A stretch of DNA of 64,000 nt from Helicobacter hepaticus ATCC 51449 (lineage in GTDB: Bacteria > Campylobacterota > Campylobacteria > Campylobacterales > Helicobacteraceae). Under the pieces are notes generated by a model that searched no databases, had not been told where the DNA came from, and was given only the letters and a program-made list of their open reading frames with translations. Within the stretch, counting starts at the first letter, position 1; each line of letters opens with the position of its first letter. The translations under genes and the position numbers were made by a program. Location: NCBI RefSeq assembly GCF_000007905.1, contig NC_004917.1, positions 1,364,001-1,428,000 on the forward strand. Reading direction: 5' to 3'. Below, in pieces: positions 35,379-43,210 of the stretch.

Positions 35379-36545
35379 ATGATAAAAACAAATCCTCTTT
35401 TGCTTCCTACGCTAATGCTTGGTGTATTTGCGCTTTTGAGTATGGAGCTTGGAATGATGGGTGTGCTGCCTATCGTGGCGGAAGTCTATAATGTGAGTGT
35501 CGCAGACGCGGGGTGGGTTGTGAGTATTTTTGCACTCATTGTTGCGCTTGTCGCACCGATTTTACCCCCGCTTTTGACGAAGTATGACGCGAAAAAAGTT
35601 TTGCTATTTTGCCTGCTTATCTTTAGCGTTAGCTCGTTTTTGGCAGCCTTTTGCACAAATTTTATTGTGTTGCTTATCTTGCGTGCAATTCCAGCATTTT
35701 TTCACCCTATCTTTTGCGCCTTTGCCTTTAGTATGGCAGCGGATTCTGTCCCACACAACGAATCCCCAAAGGCAATCGCAAAGATTTTTATCGCTGTCTC
35801 TGCGGGTATGACGCTTGGGGTGCCGCTTACTAGCTTTATCGCAAGCAATACAAGCCTTGAAATGTCTTTTATCTTTTTTGGTGCGCTTAACGCTCTAAGC
35901 CTCCTTGCCACACTTTTATTTATCCCAAATCAAAAGCAAGAGCAAAAAGCTCCACAAAACGAGCAATTCAAGGTATTAGCAAAGCCCATAGTGTGGGTTT
36001 CTGTCATTGTTGTAATGCTCCTAAATGGAGCAATGTTTGGCTTTTATAGCTATATGAGTGAGTTTTTGCTCCATTTCACGCAGGTTTCTTTTAATCTCAT
36101 TAGCGCGCTTTTGCTTATCTATGGGCTAAGCAATGTCATCGGCAATTTCATTGCGGGTAAAAGCCTTGTGAGTGCGCCCAATGCGACTTTAAGAATCGTG
36201 CCTTTAAGCCTCATTGTGTTATATAACGCACTCTTTTTTGGTGGGGGCAATGTTTGGGGTGCAAGTGTGATTCTCATCATTCTTGGCATCTTTGCGGGGA
36301 TTGGTAATAATATGGCGCAATTTGTCGTAACCTCGCCTATCCCAGAGGCAAAGGAACTCGCAAATGGACTTTTCATCAGTGCTGCAAATATCGGTATCAC
36401 GCTTGGCACTTCGCTTTGTGGGCTGTTTATCTCACTCAATGGCTCACGCTTTGCAGTTTTAGCGGCAGTGTGCTTGGTGGTTTTAAGCATTATATTTTTA
36501 ATGCTTAGAGGGCAGATTCTCATAAAAAGCAAGGAGACAAAGTGA
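35379..36545 (+). CDS. MFS drug/sugar efflux transporter (AraJ/YdhP-like)
   Basis: The 388-residue protein has about twelve membrane spans and MFS motif A-like sequence LPPLLTKYDAKKVLL near residue 63. Further landmarks are a central hydrophilic loop with many Gln and Glu near 190 and a GVPLTSFIASNTS segment near 150 typical of the DHA1 efflux branch. The substrate is unknown. It lies behind promoter copy 1 of the proposed MerR regulon, so it may export the compound, or its reduced product, that induces the neighbouring reductases. Confidence 0.82.
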   Translation: MIKTNPLLLPTLMLGVFALLSMELGMMGVLPIVAEVYNVSVADAGWVVSIFALIVALVAPILPPLLTKYDAKKVLLFCLLIFSVSSFLAAFCTNFIVLLILRAIPAFFHPIFCAFAFSMAADSVPHNESPKAIAKIFIAVSAGMTLGVPLTSFIASNTSLEMSFIFFGALNALSLLATLLFIPNQKQEQKAPQNEQFKVLAKPIVWVSVIVVMLLNGAMFGFYSYMSEFLLHFTQVSFNLISALLLIYGLSNVIGNFIAGKSLVSAPNATLRIVPLSLIVLYNALFFGGGNVWGASVILIILGIFAGIGNNMAQFVVTSPIPEAKELANGLFISAANIGITLGTSLCGLFISLNGSRFAVLAAVCLVVLSIIFLMLRGQILIKSKETK

Positions 36546-36612
36546 AAGACAAGGATAAAAAGAAATAAAAAGTTTTTGAGGAGAGGAGATTCTAAGCAAG
36601 ATGAAATCTTTG

Positions 36613-37536
36613 CTACACAGAAGTTATTTTTGGCTTGCTTGCATTGTAGGTAAGTCGTGCTTCTTTTTGAGATTCAACTCCTCTTTCAAAAGCAGTATCA
36701 CGCATTGCTTTATAGCTTGCTTTGAATGTGCCATTTTCTCTATCAAATATATCTTGCAGACTTAAGCGAGTATGATAATAGACAAAGGTTTGCCACTCAT
36801 TATTATCTCTCTTATAGCCGCTATATGCGAGTAAATCGCGCAAACTCTGCTCACTGAAATCCTTACAAGTCAAATCCTCACAGAGATTTTTCATAAAATC
36901 TTTATTTCTAAAGGGCTTGTAGTAGTCTTGCTCGTTTGCCTCAAAAAATGCTTTTGCCTTTTCTAGGTTGGCTTTAATGGTTTCTGCAAGCTCCTGTATT
37001 TTCTCTGAAATCAATTCTAATGCGCTTTTACCCCATTTTGAGGTTGCAAAAAGAGCAGCTATAAAGGCAATGAATGCTGCAATGATGAGGGCAAGCCACC
37101 AAGAAGCACTTATTAAGCCTATAATAGAAGCAGTAATGCCATACACAATCACTTCATACCCAACACTTGCCAATCCTCTATACCATTCTTTTGTGCCTTG
37201 ATTATACACAAACACAAGAGAATATCCCTCTAGGATAAATGTCCATTTGCTAAACTTCTTAGAAGCTTGACTAATATAACCTTTTTTGTATAGTTGTTCT
37301 ATCCCCTCACTGATTGCAGCAAATATACTCCCAATCACCCCCATACCAATATCCGAGCCATTGCCTCTAAAATGTATGCCTTGCACCATAATTTCTAAAG
37401 TATCCCCGATTTGATAAAATACTATTTTTTCATTACGATAGAGAAACTTTCTTTGCTCCTCCTCTTGCTTTATCTTTTCTCTTTGGAAATAATCTGAATC
37501 ATTCATATAGGGAAAATTGCTCCAATTGCCATTCAT
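36613..37536 (-). CDS. Membrane protein of unknown function, last gene of a four-gene array
   Basis: I do not recognise a family. The 307-residue protein has a polar N-terminus (MNGNWSNFPYMNDSDY), a GNGSDIGMGVIGSIFAAISE segment near residue 60, and a long hydrophobic hairpin near 130-170 (SWWLALIIAAFIAFIAALFA). A soluble helical tail of about 135 residues follows. It shares only the MNGNW start with the second gene of the array and overlaps the third by 4 bp. The hydrophobic hairpin in a soluble context would suit a pore-forming effector, with the other genes as immunity proteins, but nothing proves this. Confidence 0.6.
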   Translation of the reverse strand: MNGNWSNFPYMNDSDYFQREKIKQEEEQRKFLYRNEKIVFYQIGDTLEIMVQGIHFRGNGSDIGMGVIGSIFAAISEGIEQLYKKGYISQASKKFSKWTFILEGYSLVFVYNQGTKEWYRGLASVGYEVIVYGITASIIGLISASWWLALIIAAFIAFIAALFATSKWGKSALELISEKIQELAETIKANLEKAKAFFEANEQDYYKPFRNKDFMKNLCEDLTCKDFSEQSLRDLLAYSGYKRDNNEWQTFVYYHTRLSLQDIFDRENGTFKASYKAMRDTAFERGVESQKEARLTYNASKPKITSV

Positions 37537-38252
37537 TTTTGCTCCTCCTCTTGCAAGCCTCTTCTTTTTTTTATAGGTTTAATTTTCTCACGCAAATCAT
37601 ATTGATTTGCTTTGCCTTGTTTCTCTAAGGCTTCTTGTGTTTTTTCTCTTAGGATTTCAAGGAGTTTTTTCATATCTTGCTCATCATTATCAACTATCAC
37701 ATAAACTTTAGATTCTTTGTTTGAAAGATTATGAAAGTAGTGGCGATATTGTGTATTTATATCATTTATTCTTATTACCCACGAACCCGTATAGATAGCA
37801 CTTGATACCCAATTTACATAAAACCCAAATTCCCCATATTTATAGAATCTATGCTGATACCATAGCTTTAAAAAACCACTAGAGCGTATATACATTCCCT
37901 CATTAGTAAGCCAAATAGCATTTCTTTGACGAAAAAAGAGCCCATTAAAGCTCCATAAAACCAATAAAAAAGGTGCAGGAAAGCAAATACTATATAACCC
38001 CAAAACAAGCCAATTTTCTAAGCTCAAATATGTAGGATAACTAAAGATTAGAATCATCGTATCATAGATTGCACTATAATTATAAAGCCTTGTTAAAATC
38101 AAAAGTGAGAAATAAAACACAATGATTGTCGCTATTCTATCTACTATCCGCTCAAAACGATTAAATTTTCCCTTAGGAAAACTATACTTAAACTCATAAA
38201 TGATTTCATCTTTGTGTGGTTGTTGAGGCATTTGCTTAGAATCTGTTTGCAT
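37533..38252 (-). CDS. Two-span membrane protein, array paralogue 3
   Basis: The 239-residue protein shares with its two upstream neighbours the N-terminal block QPHKDEIIYEFKYSFPKG, two hydrophobic spans within the first 110 residues, and a C-terminal block LLEILREKTQEALEKQGKA. The middle is diverged. I chose the ATG at 38252, behind AAAGGAGTGGTA, rather than a GTG two codons upstream. Its start overlaps the stop of paralogue 2. Family unknown to me; the tandem duplication with variable middles is typical of immunity or surface-protein families. Confidence 0.6.
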   Translation of the reverse strand: MQTDSKQMPQQPHKDEIIYEFKYSFPKGKFNRFERIVDRIATIIVFYFSLLILTRLYNYSAIYDTMILIFSYPTYLSLENWLVLGLYSICFPAPFLLVLWSFNGLFFRQRNAIWLTNEGMYIRSSGFLKLWYQHRFYKYGEFGFYVNWVSSAIYTGSWVIRINDINTQYRHYFHNLSNKESKVYVIVDNDEQDMKKLLEILREKTQEALEKQGKANQYDLREKIKPIKKRRGLQEEEQK

Positions 38253-38944
38253 TACCACTCCTTTATATCTATATCTTTAATTTTTTCTTTAAGGTTATAT
38301 TTTTCTGCTCTGCCTTGTCTTTGTAAGGCTTCTTGCGTTTTTTCTCTTAGGATTTGCAAGAATTCTTCAATATCATTTTCGCCATTGATTGCAAAAGTAA
38401 AAAACTTTGAGTGTTTAAAATCAAATAATTTATACTTTTTATCTATATCATCACAAATTTTTATCGCCAAAGAGGATTGAGAGAAACCAAGCCCCCAAAT
38501 ATTCTGCGCCATTAACGAAAATGTCCCATACGGATAGAATTGTTTTGTTTTCCATAATAAAATCCCACGTGTAGCATTGATGTAAATACCATCAGAAGTA
38601 AGGACAAAAGTATTGTGGGGTTGTAAAATAAAAGTGTGCAGACTAAAGACTATCATAGTGATGAGAGGGAGTTGCAAGATAAAAAATACAAACAATAATA
38701 CAAATATTCCAAGCAATGTTTGCATATTGAAATGTGATGCAAAAATAGGCTTTATCGTTGGATAAAAAATGCCATCATAAAAAGCACATAAAAACAATAA
38801 AGATGACAGCAAAACAAGAAACCAATTAATCCTGTCTATGATTCGCTCTACCCTATCTCCCCACCCCTTTGGAAAACTATACTTAAACTCATAAATGATT
38901 TCATCTTTGTGTGGTTGTGGTGATTTATTCCAATTACCATTCAT
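38252..38944 (-). CDS. Two-span membrane protein, array paralogue 2
   Basis: The 230-residue protein begins MNGNWNKSPQPHKDEIIYEF, followed by the shared SFPKGWGDRVERIID block, two hydrophobic segments (about residues 35-60 and 75-110), and the shared tail FLQILREKTQEALQRQGRA. It lies 2 bp after paralogue 1 and overlaps paralogue 3, so the array is one operon. The DNA encoding the shared N-terminus is almost identical in all three copies, which points to recent duplication or conversion. Confidence 0.6.
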   Translation of the reverse strand: MNGNWNKSPQPHKDEIIYEFKYSFPKGWGDRVERIIDRINWFLVLLSSLLFLCAFYDGIFYPTIKPIFASHFNMQTLLGIFVLLFVFFILQLPLITMIVFSLHTFILQPHNTFVLTSDGIYINATRGILLWKTKQFYPYGTFSLMAQNIWGLGFSQSSLAIKICDDIDKKYKLFDFKHSKFFTFAINGENDIEEFLQILREKTQEALQRQGRAEKYNLKEKIKDIDIKEW

Positions 38945-38946
38945 TT

Positions 38947-39624
38947 TTACCCCTTTTGGATATTTTTAATTCTATCATTCACATTATATATTTCTGCCTT
39001 GCCTTGTTTCTTTAGGGCTTCTTGTGTTTTTTCGCGCAAGATTCTAATGATTTCTTGTTCATACTGCATTCCCACATATTCTAAAAAGGGTATTGTATGT
39101 GAGTGCTTAAAATCAAAGAATTTATAATTTTTGCTTATATCATCACAAACTCTTACTGCCCAAAAAATCTTTCCACCAAAATAACTATGAAATGAAAAAT
39201 TCCCATAAGCATAAAATTTGTATTGATAATATGGAAAAAAGAGGGGAGCATATTTGATATATACACCTTTGTGTGTTAAGGTGATAGAATGATAAGGACA
39301 TAAGAAAAGGATATTAATACAAGCACAAATAAAAAGAAAGAGTAAAAGACAAGGAATGATATAAATAATAAAACACAAACAAGCAAGAATAATATAGTCT
39401 AATATCTCAATATTTTGTAGCATTATTAAATTAGAGGTTATAAAGTTGAGTGTAGATTCTATTTGGTATTGCAACATCAAAAGAGCAAACAAACAACCGA
39501 CCCAAAAAACTAATTTTATCATTAATCTCTCTACACGATAAAACCACCCCTTTGGAAAACTATACTTAAACTCATAAATGATTTCATCTTTGTGTGGTTG
39601 TGGTGATTTATTCCAAGCCGACAT
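38947..39624 (-). CDS. Two-span membrane protein, array paralogue 1 (first gene)
   Basis: The 225-residue protein has the common NKSPQPHKDEIIYEFKYSFP N-terminus, two strong hydrophobic segments and the IIRILREKTQEALKKQGKAE tail. The ATG at 39624 follows ACAAGGGGTGCA; an upstream in-frame codon at 39654 is less likely. As first gene, its promoter must lie between 39625 and the divergent cupin gene, where the MerR-type promoter copy 2 points the other way. Function unknown. Confidence 0.6.
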   Translation of the reverse strand: MSAWNKSPQPHKDEIIYEFKYSFPKGWFYRVERLMIKLVFWVGCLFALLMLQYQIESTLNFITSNLIMLQNIEILDYIILACLCFIIYIIPCLLLFLFICACINILFLCPYHSITLTHKGVYIKYAPLFFPYYQYKFYAYGNFSFHSYFGGKIFWAVRVCDDISKNYKFFDFKHSHTIPFLEYVGMQYEQEIIRILREKTQEALKKQGKAEIYNVNDRIKNIQKG

Positions 39625-39707
39625 TGCACCCCTTGTTTCCTCTGCGATTATCAATCCTTATGCTGTGATTATAACAAAATCTTTTATGATAAATTTTAAT
39701 ATTCCCC

Positions 39708-39738
39708 TTGACAAACACCAAGTGTCAGGCTTTATAAT
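39708..39738 (+). promoter_or_regulatory. MerR-type promoter, copy 2 (cupin operon)
   Basis: TTGACA (39708-39713), 19-bp spacer with AACACCAAGTGTC, TATAAT (39733-39738). It would drive the cupin, carboxymuconolactone decarboxylase and aldo-keto reductase genes that follow. Confidence 0.82.
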
Positions 39739-39771
39739 GTCAAATGTATTTTAAAATCATAAGGAGAAAAA

Positions 39772-40287
39772 ATGCAAAAACTCATTGCTATTGCTTTGGT
39801 AGCGGCTTTAGGTTGCGTGAATATCGCTTATACAAAGGAGGCAAAAATGCAAAAAACACAAGAAGTGGTTAAAAGTGGCAGTCTTGGAGGATTTAAAGGA
39901 GATTCTAAAATCTTTAGCGGTGAAGTGAGTGTCAAAACACTTTTTAAAAGCGGAGATTATCGCCCTTATGGAGGTGGGGAGGTTACCTTTAGCCCAAAGG
40001 CTAGGACAGCGTGGCATACTCACCCTGCAGGACAGACGCTTATAGTTACACAAGGCACGATTTATACGGGCACAAAAGCAGGTATTACACAAATCGCAAA
40101 GGTTGGTGATGTGGTGCTTTGTCCGCCTGATGTAGAGCATTGGCACGGAGCAGGCTTGAAAGAAAAGGGCGTGCATATCGCCCTTACGCACGAGAAAAAT
40201 GGCAAGAATGTTACTTGGCTAGAGCTTTTAAGCGATACAGAATATGAGGGCTATATCAAGGAGGCAGAGGGCAAGATGAGAAAATGA
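39772..40287 (+). CDS. Exported cupin-domain protein
   Basis: The 171-residue protein starts with a hydrophobic signal (LIAIALVAALGCVNIAYT) and then has a cupin barrel. The two metal-binding motifs are ARTAWHTHPAGQTLIVTQG near residue 80 and PPDVEHWHGAG near 122. Such proteins often accompany carboxymuconolactone decarboxylase-like proteins as small-molecule isomerases or peroxide-handling partners. A second ATG (39847) stands right after the signal with its own AAAGGAGG, so a cytoplasmic form without the signal could also be made. It is first in a three-gene unit. Confidence 0.82.
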   Translation: MQKLIAIALVAALGCVNIAYTKEAKMQKTQEVVKSGSLGGFKGDSKIFSGEVSVKTLFKSGDYRPYGGGEVTFSPKARTAWHTHPAGQTLIVTQGTIYTGTKAGITQIAKVGDVVLCPPDVEHWHGAGLKEKGVHIALTHEKNGKNVTWLELLSDTEYEGYIKEAEGKMRK

Positions 40288-40324
40288 GATTTTCAAATAT
40301 TAAGTTTATTATTTAGGAGAAAGA

Positions 40325-41242
40325 ATGCAAGAGTACAAAGAGTTATTAGAGCGCAGGGAGTTTCTCAAAACCTCTGCAAAGTTTGGCGCAGTTGCAAGTC
40401 TAGTGAGCCTTAGCGGATTTGCCTTAAGTGCGTGTGATTCTAAGACTTCAAACACGCAAACACAACACATTCAAGGAGACACAATGAAAACTAATCTAAC
40501 CCCAAAAGCCAAGCAAACCTTTGAAAAGCTTTTTGGCAGCACCGATGTGCCACTAAGCAAAAGCGACCCCGAGTTTTTTAGTAATTATGTGAATTTTGCC
40601 TTTGATGAGGTGCCAAGTGAATCCAAGCTTGAGCTAAAAGAAGGCTTGATGATTACTCTTGCCTCACTTGTAGCTATTCCTGCTTTGAGTGAGTTTAAGG
40701 CAATTCTCAACGCAGCTTTGAAAAATGGCGTTGAACCTGTGGCAATTAAGGAAATTCTCTACCAAGCCACGCCTTATGTGGGTATGGGGAAAGTGCTAGA
40801 TTTTATTAATGCCACCAATGAAATCTTTGCACAACTTGGAATTGCGCTTCCTTTGGAATCTCAAGGCAGGGTAGAATACGCTCAAAGGAGAGAAAAAGGG
40901 CTAGAAACCCAACGCGCACTTTTTGGTGAGGCGATTGACAAAGGCAATGCCGCAGCACCAAAGGATTATCAACATATCCGCACCTTTTTAAGTGCGAATT
41001 GCTTTGGGGATTATTACACGCGCGGTGGGCTTCCTCTAAAGTTTAGGGAGCTTTTAACCTTTGTGTATATCCTCTCAATGGGCGGGGCAGATTCTCAAGT
41101 GAGGGCGCATATCGCAGGAAATATAAGAGTGGGAAATGATAGAGGCAAACTCATCTCTGTCATCACCGCACTTGTGCCTTACATCGGCTACCCTAGAAGC
41201 TTAAACGCCCTAAGTGCGCTTGATGAGATTGCGCCGTTGTAG
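40325..41242 (+). CDS. Tat-exported lipoprotein with two carboxymuconolactone decarboxylase-like domains
   Basis: The 305-residue protein has a twin-arginine signal (ERREFLKTS) ending in a lipobox-like ALSAC near residue 36. Two helical AhpD/CMD repeats follow, about residues 60-165 (ELKEGLMITLASLVAIPAL) and 195-300 (KFRELLTFVYILSMGGADSQ). The usual CxxC pair of AhpD is absent, so a decarboxylase-like or ligand-binding role is more likely than peroxidase recycling. An internal ATG at 40484 follows CAAGGAGACACA, in frame after the signal. It lies between the cupin and aldo-keto reductase genes. Confidence 0.82.
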   Translation: MQEYKELLERREFLKTSAKFGAVASLVSLSGFALSACDSKTSNTQTQHIQGDTMKTNLTPKAKQTFEKLFGSTDVPLSKSDPEFFSNYVNFAFDEVPSESKLELKEGLMITLASLVAIPALSEFKAILNAALKNGVEPVAIKEILYQATPYVGMGKVLDFINATNEIFAQLGIALPLESQGRVEYAQRREKGLETQRALFGEAIDKGNAAAPKDYQHIRTFLSANCFGDYYTRGGLPLKFRELLTFVYILSMGGADSQVRAHIAGNIRVGNDRGKLISVITALVPYIGYPRSLNALSALDEIAPL

Positions 41243-41283
41243 TAATAGGGAAATAAATGATAGCAAACATACAAGGAAATACA

Positions 41284-42444
41284 ATGAAAGAAAAATCAGC
41301 AAAAGCTTCAAGACGAGAGTTTTTAAAAACAAGTGCAGCACTTGCTACAATGGCATTTTTTAGCTCTAGTGCGTTTGCAAAAGATTCTAAAGAATCTACT
41401 CAAGCACGCAAAGAGAGCACAAATACAAAGAATCGTGTAATTCTACAAAGAAAAATTGGCGATTTCAAAGTCTCCGCGATTGGCTTAGGTTGTATGGGAA
41501 TGAGTGCCAATCACGGACCTACAAGGGATAAAAAAGAAATGATAAAGCTGCTGCATAAAGCGGTGGATTTGGGATATACATTCTTTGATACCGCTGAAGT
41601 GTATGGACCACATACCAATGAGGAGCTTTTGGGCGAGGCTTTGAAAGGTTATAAAGACAAAATCGTCATCAATACCAAATTTGGCTTTTACTATCCCTTT
41701 GGCAAACAACAGCTAGATTCTAGTCGCAAGTCTATTATGCGCGCAGTTGATGGGAGCTTGAAACGTTTAAAAAGGGATTGTATTGACCTCTACACGCAGC
41801 ATAGAGTGGATATTGACACGCCTATTGAGGAAGTGGCAGGGACGATGAAAGATTTAGTCAAAATGGGCAAAATCAAAGCGTGGGCGTTAGGCGAAGCAGG
41901 GATTAAGACAATAGAGAGGGCGCACAAAGTCTTTGCCCCTGTGGCAATGCAGAGTCAATACTCTATGGCATTCCGTGAATTAGAGCAAAATGGCATAATG
42001 GATACTTGCCAAAAGCTAGGAATCACGATTGTCGCTTATTCTCCGCTTGATAGAGGATTTTTAGGTGGAAGCTTTAATAAAAACACGACTTTTCACAAAA
42101 CGCTTGATTTCCGCGCGTCTATGCCACGTTACACCAAAGAAGCCCTAGAGGCAAATCAAAGTGTGATTGAGTTTATCAAAAAGGTAGCGCAGAGTAAAAG
42201 CATTAATGGCAAACCAGCAAGTGTCGCACAAGTCGCCTTAGCGTGGATTCTCTCTAACAAAAGCTTTGTCATTCCAATCCCTGAAACCACGAAAATCCAC
42301 AGACTAGAGGAGAATCTTAACGCAAGTTTATTGCACTTTAGCCTTAACGAGCTAAAAGAAATCAATAAGGAATTAAGCAAGATTGTCATCATAGGGGATA
42401 GATACGCACCCAATAGCGATGCGGCAAAGAGCGTGGGGCTGTAG
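41284..42444 (+). CDS. Tat-exported aldo-keto reductase 1
   Basis: The 386-residue protein has a twin-arginine signal (SRREFLKTSAALATMAFF) and an aldo-keto reductase barrel. Asp102 and Tyr107 in FFDTAEVYG, the Lys in VINTKFGF and the His in LYTQHRVD form the catalytic tetrad. The closest shape is the YhdN/AKR13 group that reduces small aldehydes with NADPH. I chose the ATG at 41284 because it follows CAAGGAAATACA; an ATG at 41257 would add nine residues. Export of a folded NADPH enzyme fits the Tat route. Confidence 0.85.
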   Translation: MKEKSAKASRREFLKTSAALATMAFFSSSAFAKDSKESTQARKESTNTKNRVILQRKIGDFKVSAIGLGCMGMSANHGPTRDKKEMIKLLHKAVDLGYTFFDTAEVYGPHTNEELLGEALKGYKDKIVINTKFGFYYPFGKQQLDSSRKSIMRAVDGSLKRLKRDCIDLYTQHRVDIDTPIEEVAGTMKDLVKMGKIKAWALGEAGIKTIERAHKVFAPVAMQSQYSMAFRELEQNGIMDTCQKLGITIVAYSPLDRGFLGGSFNKNTTFHKTLDFRASMPRYTKEALEANQSVIEFIKKVAQSKSINGKPASVAQVALAWILSNKSFVIPIPETTKIHRLEENLNASLLHFSLNELKEINKELSKIVIIGDRYAPNSDAAKSVGL

Positions 42445-42465
42445 ATTTTAAATCTTATTTGCCCC

Positions 42466-42496
42466 TTGACAAATACTAAGTGTAAGGATTTATACT
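42466..42496 (+). promoter_or_regulatory. MerR-type promoter, copy 3, without a clear target gene
   Basis: TTGACA (42466-42471), 19-bp spacer with AATACTAAGTGTA, TATACT (42491-42496). Downstream is only a 33-codon frame at 42542 running into the 3' end of the convergent Rrf2 gene. The target gene seems to have been lost. Confidence 0.72.
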
Positions 42497-42580
42497 ATTA
42501 TTTTATCTTGAAAGGGGCAAATATACAAAAATCACACGAAAAATGCGTAGAGTGCTTCATCAAAACTTTTGCAAACTTTA

Positions 42581-43066
42581 TCACAATGGCAAGTTTTGCA
42601 ATTTTTTCAATAAATTGCTTAATTTTACTTTTGAAAGATAAGATTCTAAAGTAATTTGTGCTTTTTCAAAAGATGAATCTAAAATAAGATGAATGTTTTT
42701 ACCCAAAGGGCAAAGCTCATTAGGATTAGCGTGAAACTTAAAAAGCCGATTTTTGCCATTAGTCTCTTTGCCACCCATAGACTGCACTGCATTAAAAATA
42801 TCTAAAAGGCTTATTTCTTGTGGTTTTTTACTCAATACACTCCCGCCACTGCCTCTTGCTACATTTATTAACCCCGCAGATTTAAGTTGAGCAAGGATAT
42901 TGCGGATAATCACGCTATTCACTCCCACAGAATCCGCTAAAGCCTCGCTTGTCATCTTTTTGCAATGTGTTTTGTCTGTATTTGCATTGAACCCTGAATC
43001 CTCATTGAAAAACTCCAAACACAAACAGATATGGATAGCAATACTAAAGCGTGAGGGGATTTGCAT
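42581..43066 (-). CDS. Rrf2-family transcriptional regulator
   Basis: The 161-residue protein has the Rrf2 winged helix: SRFSIAIHICLCLEF at the N-terminus, then MTSEALADSVGVNSVIIRNI, and the wing LINVARGSGGSVLSKKPQEI. The three-Cys cluster of Fe-S members such as IscR is not evident, so it may sense redox or ligands otherwise. I chose the ATG at 43066, behind AAAGGAATCTT; a longer start at 43126 would overlap the promoter of the divergent MFS gene. It probably represses that gene. Confidence 0.85.
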   Translation of the reverse strand: MQIPSRFSIAIHICLCLEFFNEDSGFNANTDKTHCKKMTSEALADSVGVNSVIIRNILAQLKSAGLINVARGSGGSVLSKKPQEISLLDIFNAVQSMGGKETNGKNRLFKFHANPNELCPLGKNIHLILDSSFEKAQITLESYLSKVKLSNLLKKLQNLPL

Positions 43067-43119
43067 AAGATTCCTTTGATTGATTTGTGGTATTGTAGCA
43101 CAAGATTGTATTGTAATAC

Positions 43120-43148
43120 TTGACATTATAACAAAACTGCTTTATACT
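43120..43148 (+). promoter_or_regulatory. Promoter of the MFS gene facing Rrf2
   Basis: TTGACA (43120-43125) and TATACT (43143-43148) with an ordinary 17-bp spacer, unlike the 19-bp promoters nearby. It overlaps the longer, less likely start of the divergent Rrf2 gene. Confidence 0.6.
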
Positions 43149-43154
43149 TCCTCT

Positions 43155-43169
43155 ATTACTAGTTGTAAT
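43155..43169 (+). promoter_or_regulatory. Candidate Rrf2 operator
   Basis: ATTAC and GTAAT flank a 5-bp centre, making a near-palindrome just after the -10 element. A further ATTAC is at 43178-43182. The site is placed well for repression of the MFS gene. Confidence 0.45.
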
Positions 43170-43210
43170 ATTATTTATTACATTAAAAAGGCTAAAATCA
43201 AGGAGACCCA

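Noticed and set aside
42466..42654. 62-codon frame starting inside promoter copy 3
   Set aside because: It begins in the -35 box itself and has no ribosome site or recognisable sequence.
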